DNA from: Phycisphaerae bacterium | GTDB taxonomy: Bacteria > Planctomycetota > Phycisphaerae > JAJVII01 | Assembly (NCBI GenBank): GCA_028706835.1 | Contig: JAQTVL010000199.1 | Coordinates: 1 to 7,884, forward strand | Reading direction: 5' to 3' | Length of the DNA: 7,884 nucleotides | Shown: positions 1-4,700 of the stretch, piece by piece | Position numbering within the stretch: position 1 is the first letter of the stretch | How the letters are laid out: the number at the start of each line of letters is the position of its first letter | The notes under the pieces: generated by a model | Seen by the model: the letters and a program-made list of their open reading frames with translations, nothing else | Told to the model about the DNA's origin: nothing | The model's database searches: none | Program-made: the position numbers and the translations under genes

Positions 1-798
1 TACACGTATCTCGATTTCGTCCGCCAGGCCGCCGCCACGGGCATCAAGGCAACCACCATCGGCGCCAGCGGGCTGGACGACCAGGGCGAGTTTGTCTGGC
101 GGCAGATCGCCCAGTACACCATGGGCCTGTTCGTGTTCCTGACCTACGGCGAGAAGGGCGACAGCGCCGCCGGGTCGCCCGCACTCGTCAGCCATCACAC
201 CGGCACGAACTGGAAGTCGCGCAACCTCGACGCCATCATCGTCCAGTCGATCGCCCGGGAGCTGTCGCACCTGGCCGACCAACCCCCAACCCGCGACGCC
301 GACTACTTCGAGGCCTCGCCCGTCGCCAGCGTGGCCAACGACCAAGTCATCGCCAAACTGCTCGACGAGTGCATCCGCCAACTGGTCGACTACTCGCAGG
401 TTCGGCTGACCTCCGGCACGACTATCGCGGTGGTCCCGCCAGTTGGCGAGGCCGGCGTGACCGCAGCGCTGTCCGCCTCGCTGCACGATCGGCTGAGCCT
501 GGCGATTTCCCGGTGCGACACGTTCAAATTGGTCGAGCGCGACCAGTTGAAGAAGGTCTTGAACGAGATCGACCTGAACGACGTGTTCGCATCGGACCAC
601 GCCAGCTCGACCGGCAAGCCCCTCGCGTCGGGAAGCCCCATCCCCGCGAACATGCTCGTTCTCAGCCGCATCCGCCAGGCCGGCGGGAATTGCGAAATGC
701 TCGTCCGCATGGTCCGCGCCGACAGCAGCGAGATCGTGTCGGCAACGATGCTGCGTATCGACCCACGCCTGCTCGTCACCGCGGACGAAGCGGAGTAG
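1..798 (+). CDS. VWA-domain protein with C-terminal CsgG/FlgO-like domain (3' part only)
   Basis: The reading frame is open from base 1 and ends at TAG 796-798, leaving 265 residues; the start lies outside the window. Residues 1 to about 95 resemble the last part of a von Willebrand A fold: a strand/turn ending in ASGLDDQGE, then a helix ending QIAQYTMG, the strand LFVFLTYG, an HHTG segment and the helix NLDAIIVQSIARELSHL. The metal-binding MIDAS motif (DxSxS) would be upstream and cannot be checked. After a linker, residues about 115-262 look like the CsgG/FlgO/TolB-N-like fold: a TIAVVPPV strand, a helix, FKLVERDQLKKVLNE, PANMLVLSRI and LVRMVRADSSEIVSA. That pattern is common in envelope proteins that assemble at the membrane. 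The protein is probably exported, acting as a binding or scaffold component, but no substrate can be named. The VWA call is fairly safe; the CsgG/FlgO-like call is moderate and rests on pattern alone. Confidence 0.72.
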   Translation, partial: YTYLDFVRQAAATGIKATTIGASGLDDQGEFVWRQIAQYTMGLFVFLTYGEKGDSAAGSPALVSHHTGTNWKSRNLDAIIVQSIARELSHLADQPPTRDADYFEASPVASVANDQVIAKLLDECIRQLVDYSQVRLTSGTTIAVVPPVGEAGVTAALSASLHDRLSLAISRCDTFKLVERDQLKKVLNEIDLNDVFASDHASSTGKPLASGSPIPANMLVLSRIRQAGGNCEMLVRMVRADSSEIVSATMLRIDPRLLVTADEAE

Positions 799-897
799 GC
801 GTGCGATCCCGCCATCCGCTTGCGTCTTTGCAGCGCGGCGATATCCACGACTCCCGGCGAAGGTGCAAGCGATGTCGTCGCGCCCGCATTTCCGCCC

Positions 898-922
898 TTG
901 ACGCCCGTCGATGCGGTATAAT
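898..922 (+). promoter_or_regulatory. Candidate sigma70-type promoter for the small secreted-protein gene
   Basis: A perfect TATAAT lies at 917-922 in the 157-bp gap after the VWA gene, 33 bp before the ATG at 956. A TTGACG hexamer at 898-903 resembles a -35 box, but the spacer is only 13 bp, well short of the usual 16-18. The -10 may therefore work without this -35, or with an activator. The rest of the gap (799-897) shows no gene and no convincing terminator. Confidence 0.5.
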
Positions 923-943
923 GACAGGACCATCGCCAAACCA

Positions 944-949
944 AAGGAG
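944..949 (+). promoter_or_regulatory. Ribosome binding site that sets the start at 956
   Basis: AAGGAG ends 6 nt before ATG 956. An in-frame ATG at 911 lies upstream of the TATAAT box, so it would not be on a transcript from that promoter, and it would place polar residues ahead of the hydrophobic signal sequence. Confidence 0.75.
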
Positions 950-955
950 CGCGTC

Positions 956-1510
956 ATGTTGGCACGGATGCCACTCGTCGTTGCGGGTCTAATTTCCTCC
1001 TTCATGCCGGCTGTCAGTTCCCCGGCCGCCCGAAACCGGGCGCCGGCCGCCCCCATTCAGCCGGTCTCAGCCGACCAGGCCGCCATGATCGTGCTCAAGC
1101 GGCCGGAGATGGGCGCACTGGCCCACCGGATCGAGACCGCCAGCCACCGGCAAACCCAGTTGGCGATCATGCACGACGGCGAGCGGCCGCAGTCGATCCG
1201 CGGCGTGCGTTACTGGGTGATCGGCGTGTACGAACGCCACGACACGACCATGCCCCGCCGCGGCACGCTGCTGGTCCGCGTGCGCGACGGCCTGTTGTTC
1301 GGCCAGGAAATATCCACCGGCAGAATCATCACCTTCCGCGACTGGGCGCAGCGCGAGGGGCTCAGGTATCACGAGAAGCCCGTCGTCAAGGCGACTTCGA
1401 CGCAGCACAAGCACGTCGCCAAGAGGCATCACACCGCCCCTGCGCCGGTTGCGACCCGAACGCCCAGCCCACGGCGCACGCCCGCGTTGCGCGGGCCGAT
1501 CAGCGATTGA
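956..1510 (+). CDS. Small secreted protein of unknown function with basic, His/Pro-rich tail
   Basis: This is a 184-residue protein that I do not recognise. The start at 956 is supported by a Shine-Dalgarno site. It also gives a normal Sec signal: a short positive N-region (MLAR), a hydrophobic core to about residue 20, and small residues AVSS-PAA for cleavage near 22-25. The mature part from about 38 to 130 looks like one small alpha/beta domain: a helix around 38-62, then YWVIGVYE (86-93), TLLVRVRDG (104-112), FGQEISTG (115-122) and RIITFRDW (123-130). The order, a helix followed by strands ending in a 'tG.i' turn, recalls PepSY-like inhibitory or sensory domains, but this is weak. Residues 137-184 are rich in Lys, Arg, His, Thr and Pro, probably disordered and positively charged, and could bind polyanions or envelope surfaces. 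There are no cysteines. It lies 66 bp before mnmA on the same strand, but mnmA seems to have its own promoter. Confidence 0.68.
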   Translation: MLARMPLVVAGLISSFMPAVSSPAARNRAPAAPIQPVSADQAAMIVLKRPEMGALAHRIETASHRQTQLAIMHDGERPQSIRGVRYWVIGVYERHDTTMPRRGTLLVRVRDGLLFGQEISTGRIITFRDWAQREGLRYHEKPVVKATSTQHKHVAKRHHTAPAPVATRTPSPRRTPALRGPISD

Positions 1511-1562
1511 CCAACCGCAACATGCACGCGGCCCGTGCCGAACATTCGCCCGGCGGATCGGG

Positions 1563-1568
1563 TAGAAT
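1563..1568 (+). promoter_or_regulatory. Candidate -10 element of mnmA, close to the start codon
   Basis: TAGAAT at 1563-1568, preceded by GG, lies only 8 nt before the mnmA ATG at 1577. Transcription usually begins 6-8 nt after the -10, which puts the 5' end at about 1575-1577. No recognisable -35 is seen 16-18 bp upstream, and no Shine-Dalgarno sequence lies between the box and the ATG. This fits a leaderless or nearly leaderless transcript. It remains a sequence-based inference. Confidence 0.45.
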
Positions 1569-1576
1569 GCGCCGAC

Positions 1577-2671
1577 ATGGGCGAACGGCGGAAGATACTG
1601 GTCGCGATGAGCGGTGGAGTCGACAGTTCCGTCGCGGCGGCGCTGTTGCGCGAGGCCGGGCATGACGTCGTCGGCGTGTTCATGTGCATGAACGCGCCCT
1701 TTCCCCAGCGAACCGCCGACGCCCCACTCCGCCAGAGTTGCTGCTCCCCGCAAGACAGCGCCGACGCGCGAGCCGTCTGTGCCCGCCTCGGCGTGCCGTT
1801 CTATGTGCTGAATTTCCAGGACGAGTTCGCCGGGCTGGTCGATTACTTCGTCGACGAATACAATCGCGGGCGGACGCCAAACCCCTGCGTGCTGTGCAAC
1901 AGCCGGCTGAAGTTCGGCCGGCTCCTCGACTACGCCGCGACGATCGGCGCGGACGCCGTGGCCACCGGTCACTACGCGCGCGTCGTCGCGACGGAGGCGG
2001 GGCCGCGATTGGCGCGGGCCGCGGACGACAGCAAGGACCAGAGCTACGTGCTGTTCGACCTGCCGCGACAGACGCTCGCCCGCGTCGTGCTGCCGCTGGG
2101 CGACTGGGCCAAGGCCGACGTGCGAGCCAAGGCGAGCGCGATCGGCCTGGCGGTGTCTGACAAGCCCGACAGCCAGGACATCTGCTTCGTGCCCGACGGC
2201 GACTACGGCTCGCTGGTGGAGGCCCGCCGGCCGGGCGCGGTTCGGCCCGGCGACGTGCTCGACGCGGCCGGCAAGGTCGTTGGCCGGCATCGCGGCTACC
2301 AGCACTACACGATCGGCCAGCGCCGCGGGCTCGGCATCGCCGCCGGCTCGCCCATCTACGTGACCGCGATCGATGCGGCCGCCAACACCGTGACGGTGGG
2401 GCCGGCGGAGGCGCTGCTGCGGCGATCGCTGACCTGCTCGCAGATGAACTGGCATATCGACGCCGGAGAAATCGCGTCTGAGCCATTTCTCGTGCGGGCG
2501 TGGGTGAAGATACGCTACAAGGCGACGCCGGCCACGGCGACTGTGCGCGTGATCGGGGCCGGGCGGGCGAGCGTCGAGTTCGATAGGCCGGTGGCGGCGG
2601 TCACGCCGGGCCAGGCGGCGGTCTTCTACGACGACGCGGGGCTGGTCCTGGGCGGTGGGTGGATTGACTGA
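1577..2671 (+). CDS. mnmA: tRNA-specific 2-thiouridylase MnmA
   Basis: MnmA makes the 2-thio group of s2U34 in the wobble position of tRNAs for Lys, Glu and Gln. It adenylates the uridine with ATP and transfers persulfide sulfur in the cytosol. The 364 residues match the family's usual size (about 360-380). Visible motifs are the ATP pyrophosphatase P-loop SGGVDSS (12-18), CCSPQDSADAR (55-65), the catalytic NPCVLCN with Cys104, ATGHYAR (129-135), KDQSYVLF (153-160) and SDKPDSQDICF with the second catalytic Cys203. HYTIGQRRGLGI follows, then the C-terminal beta-barrel ending at residue 364. Cys104, Cys107 and Cys203 are all present; some MnmA proteins are reported to hold an iron-sulfur cluster at the equivalent sites. 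The ATG at 1577 is preferred over an in-frame GTG at 1535 because it gives MGERRKILVAMSGG, the normal N-terminus, and because the -10-like box lies between the two. The gene stands apart from the leftward operon and ends 21 bp from it. All key residues are intact. Confidence 0.97.
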   Translation: MGERRKILVAMSGGVDSSVAAALLREAGHDVVGVFMCMNAPFPQRTADAPLRQSCCSPQDSADARAVCARLGVPFYVLNFQDEFAGLVDYFVDEYNRGRTPNPCVLCNSRLKFGRLLDYAATIGADAVATGHYARVVATEAGPRLARAADDSKDQSYVLFDLPRQTLARVVLPLGDWAKADVRAKASAIGLAVSDKPDSQDICFVPDGDYGSLVEARRPGAVRPGDVLDAAGKVVGRHRGYQHYTIGQRRGLGIAAGSPIYVTAIDAAANTVTVGPAEALLRRSLTCSQMNWHIDAGEIASEPFLVRAWVKIRYKATPATATVRVIGAGRASVEFDRPVAAVTPGQAAVFYDDAGLVLGGGWID

Positions 2672-2692
2672 ACGAACCGGGGACCCGCGTTC

Positions 2693-3445
2693 TCAGGGGA
2701 TCATCGGGGCCCGCGGCGCCGGGCGCGGCGCACCGGAGAACAAGTTCTTCAAGGCCGCCGCCCAGGCCACCCCGCCGATATACAGGCTGAACGTGATGAT
2801 CGCGATCATGATGTAGCAGATCGTCCGCTCCGCCCCAACCCCCAGGATGCCGATGACCAGCAGGCCGATCGCCAGGATGATCGTGCCGACGACGAACCCG
2901 AGCTCTCGCCAGTAGCCGTTGATCGCATTGGACACTTCGGAGTCCGCCGAGTCCCGGCCCAGGTCGCGCCACGCGCCCTTCTCCAGCTTCGCGCGGGCCT
3001 CGGCCCGATCGCTCTTGATCTTCGCTTGCTCGGATTCCTTGGCGGCAGCGAGTTTGTCGTCGGTTTCGCGATCGAACGCATTCTTGGCCGCAATCTCCTT
3101 GGCTGCCAGCCGGGCCTCGTTGCGGCCGCTCAGCGAGTCGCACCCGCGCGACCCGATCACGAGCACCAGGCCGACGATAAGCGCGGCGTAGCCGCCCAGT
3201 TTGACTGTCGACGCCGGGATCACCGGCGTGCCGGGCGCCTTCGGCGGCGCACCCGCAATAGGCGGAGCGGGCTGTTCGCTTGGAGGCGGGGGTGGTGGCG
3301 GGGGCGCCGCCTGTTCCCGTGGTTCCGACCAGAGGTCCGGAACGACGAGGGTGGATTTGCAGATCGGGCAACGAACCTCTTTCCCGGCGTGCTCAGGTCG
3401 AACCTGCAACTTGTGCCCGCTTGGACAGGTAATCTCGTTGCTCAC
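2693..3445 (-). CDS. Zinc-ribbon membrane protein with poly-proline linker and three predicted helices
   Basis: This is a 250-residue protein of unknown function. The N-terminus carries a metal-binding pattern CPSGH (Cys7, His11) and, after AGKEVR, CPIC (Cys26, Cys29), ending in VVP. This is a small zinc ribbon widely used at the front of planctomycete membrane proteins. A Pro/Ala-rich linker (42-78) includes eight prolines in a row (48-55). A first hydrophobic helix at 83-98 is followed by a charged, Ala/Lys/Glu-rich helical stretch at 107-156 that could form a coiled coil. Two more membrane helices lie at about 183-204 and 208-231. The GTG start at 3445 is chosen because GGAGG sits 6 nt upstream; an in-frame TTG at 3460 lies before that site. 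It begins 24 nt after the LysM gene's stop, so the two are probably co-transcribed. The ribbon is probably cytosolic, with the charged segment outside, but topology is inferred. Confidence 0.8.
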   Translation of the reverse strand: MSNEITCPSGHKLQVRPEHAGKEVRCPICKSTLVVPDLWSEPREQAAPPPPPPPPSEQPAPPIAGAPPKAPGTPVIPASTVKLGGYAALIVGLVLVIGSRGCDSLSGRNEARLAAKEIAAKNAFDRETDDKLAAAKESEQAKIKSDRAEARAKLEKGAWRDLGRDSADSEVSNAINGYWRELGFVVGTIILAIGLLVIGILGVGAERTICYIMIAIITFSLYIGGVAWAAALKNLFSGAPRPAPRAPMIP

Positions 3446-3451
3446 GGGAGG

Positions 3452-3456
3452 CCTCC
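3452..3456 (-). promoter_or_regulatory. Ribosome binding site deciding the GTG start of the zinc-ribbon gene
   Basis: GGAGG on the minus strand ends 6 nt before GTG 3445-3443. It is followed directly by its own complement CCTCC, making a perfect 10-bp palindrome at 3447-3456. This site excludes the upstream in-frame TTG at 3460. Confidence 0.7.
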
Positions 3457-3469
3457 ACAAGGATGAGGA

Positions 3470-4633
3470 CTAGAGCCGGATGTGCGGCTCGGTGCCGGCG
3501 CCCGTTCCGCTGCCGGCGCCAGGCGTGGCGCCGGTGCCCGAGCCCGGAGTCGGCGCCGGAGCGGCGGCCGGCTTCGGCGGAAGCTTGATCACCTTGCCGA
3601 CGGTAAGATTCTTCTCATCGAGGCCGGGGTTCAGCTTCACGATCTCGGTCCAGAGCGATTCCTTCCCGAGTTTGTCTTTGGCGATGGCACCGAGGCGATC
3701 GCCTTCCTTGATCACATACTCATTCGGCCCGACGGTCGGAGCCACGGGCGCCGTCGGAGTGACGGTCGGCGTGCCCGGCGTGGCGGCGGCCGGCGGCAGC
3801 TTGATCACCTTGCCGACGTGGAGGTTCCGCTCGTCCAAGCCGGGGTTGGCCTCAAGAATCTTCGTCCACAGCACGCCCTTGCCAAGTTTCTCCTGGGCGA
3901 TCTTGGTCAGCGTGTCGCCTTCCTTCACGACGTACTCGTTCGGCTGAAGCGCGGCCGCAGTGCCGGGCGTGGCCGGGGTGGCCGGCGTCGCGACCGGGGC
4001 CGGCGGGGCCGGAATCTTGATCTTGATGCCCGCCGGCAGGTGATGCTCGATGTCCACGCCGGCATTGGCCTCCTTGATCAGGGTCCACTTCGAGCCGTTG
4101 CCGTAGAAGCGAGCCGCGAGCACCCAGGCGCTGTCGTTCTCCTTGGTCGAGTAGAGGCGCGTGCCGTCCGTGGCCTTCTCAAGCGCATCGTAGGCCGCGG
4201 TGGTCGTGCCCGGCGCGGGCGTTCCGCCGGACGTTGACGGCGGCACTACCGCGCCGCCCGCGGTCGGAGTCGCGCCGATGACTCCCGGAACGCTCGGCGC
4301 AACGGTCGGGGCCGGCGGAAGCACGGTGTCCAGCACCGGCGGCGGGTCAGCCACCGGCGGCGTGGAGGGCGTCGGCGCAGTCGGCCGGGTCGGCATGGTC
4401 ACCGGCGGCGGAGTGGCCGCCGGGGTGTCGCTGACGACGATGCTGCCAGCCGGGGTCGCGCGCGGCGCCGGCCGAGCCGCCGGCGACGGCGTCGAGTCCG
4501 GCGTCCGCGTCGCAGCCAGGTTCACCGGCCGATCCGTGCTGGCCGCGCCTGGCTGCTTGACCAGCCAATACACAAAGATGCCCACGACCAGCAGGAACCC
4601 CAACAAGATGCCAATCTTGACGTCGTCGCGCAT
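3470..4633 (-). CDS. Membrane-anchored protein with three LysM modules
   Basis: This is a 387-residue protein. Residues 1-6 are polar (MRDDVK), 7-25 form one hydrophobic helix, and KQ follows, so it looks like an uncleaved N-terminal anchor with the rest outside. A long Pro/Thr/Ala-rich linker (about 30-159) probably spans the envelope. Three LysM-like modules follow: 160-208 (YSTKENDSAWVLAARFYGNG, divergent start), 232-281 (EYVVKEGDTL...NPGLDERNL) and 304-353 (EYVIKEGDRL...NPGLDEKNL), each ending in an IK(I/L)P strand. LysM domains bind N-acetylglucosamine chains such as peptidoglycan. No hydrolase or other enzymatic domain is present, so a structural or tethering role is more likely than a lytic one. 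The tail (354-387) is Gly/Pro/Thr-rich. GAGGAG lies 6 nt before the ATG. The gene starts 67 bp after the secDF stop and is followed by the zinc-ribbon gene, which suggests an envelope operon. Confidence 0.88.
   Translation of the reverse strand: MRDDVKIGILLGFLLVVGIFVYWLVKQPGAASTDRPVNLAATRTPDSTPSPAARPAPRATPAGSIVVSDTPAATPPPVTMPTRPTAPTPSTPPVADPPPVLDTVLPPAPTVAPSVPGVIGATPTAGGAVVPPSTSGGTPAPGTTTAAYDALEKATDGTRLYSTKENDSAWVLAARFYGNGSKWTLIKEANAGVDIEHHLPAGIKIKIPAPPAPVATPATPATPGTAAALQPNEYVVKEGDTLTKIAQEKLGKGVLWTKILEANPGLDERNLHVGKVIKLPPAAATPGTPTVTPTAPVAPTVGPNEYVIKEGDRLGAIAKDKLGKESLWTEIVKLNPGLDEKNLTVGKVIKLPPKPAAAPAPTPGSGTGATPGAGSGTGAGTEPHIRL
3575..3940 (-). repeat. Intragenic tandem duplication of LysM modules 2 and 3
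   Basis: Module 2 (3791-3940) and module 3 (3575-3724) each encode 50 residues. By hand alignment 36 of the 50 are identical, with no gaps. Their last 20 or so bases, coding for VGKVIKLPP and its neighbours, are nearly identical in DNA. A 22-residue Pro/Thr linker separates them. Module 1 (4010-4156) is much more diverged, so modules 2 and 3 arose by a later duplication. Confidence 0.85.
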
Positions 4634-4639
4634 GGCTTG

Positions 4640-4645
4640 CTCCTC
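4640..4645 (-). promoter_or_regulatory. Ribosome binding site of the LysM gene
   Basis: GAGGAG on the minus strand lies 6 nt before ATG 4633-4631. It fixes the start that gives the short polar N-terminus before the membrane anchor. Confidence 0.75.
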
Positions 4646-4671
4646 AGACCAGAACCCAGGGTGTATTGATC

Positions 4672-4695
4672 GGCCGGGTGATCCATCACCCGGCC
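4672..4695 (-). promoter_or_regulatory. Intercistronic inverted repeat between secDF and the LysM gene
   Basis: GGCCGGGTGAT (4672-4682) and ATCACCCGGCC (4685-4695) form a perfect 11-bp inverted repeat with a 2-nt centre. In RNA this would fold as about 9 GC-rich pairs with a 6-nt loop. It begins 5 nt after the secDF stop codon on the minus strand. No run of T follows it on that strand (next bases GATCAATAC), so it is not a standard intrinsic terminator. It could partly terminate, stabilise the upstream mRNA end, or act as a DNA operator. Confidence 0.6.
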
Positions 4696-4700
4696 TTTGG

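Noticed and set aside
817..871. CGCTTGC (817-823) and GCAAGCG (865-871) as arms of a terminator after the VWA gene.
   Set aside because: The 7-bp arms are separated by 41 nt with no T-run after them, too weak to support a terminator.
1481..1495. CCCGCG-TTG-CGCGGG hairpin near the end of the secreted-protein gene, considered as a terminator.
   Set aside because: It lies inside the coding region before the stop, has no following T-run, and 6-bp GC stems arise often by chance at this base composition.
1507..1512. TTGACC considered as the -35 box of mnmA.
   Set aside because: It is 50 bp from the TAGAAT box and overlaps the preceding gene's stop codon, so the spacing cannot work.
1067..2455. 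Leftward 462-codon open frame opposite mnmA and the small secreted-protein gene.
   Set aside because: mnmA on the other strand has all family motifs. The antisense product is Arg/Ala/Val/His-rich without a recognisable domain, so it is a shadow of GC-rich codon use.
3284..3306. G-rich run on the plus strand, considered as a G-quadruplex or simple repeat of interest.
   Set aside because: It is fully explained by eight consecutive proline codons in the zinc-ribbon protein's linker. A regulatory role cannot be supported from the sequence alone.
2601..3371. Overlapping 256-codon leftward frame within the zinc-ribbon gene region.
   Set aside because: It is in a different frame of the same stretch and lacks the zinc ribbon and membrane helices. 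The product is Arg/Gly-rich and extends into the convergent mnmA end.
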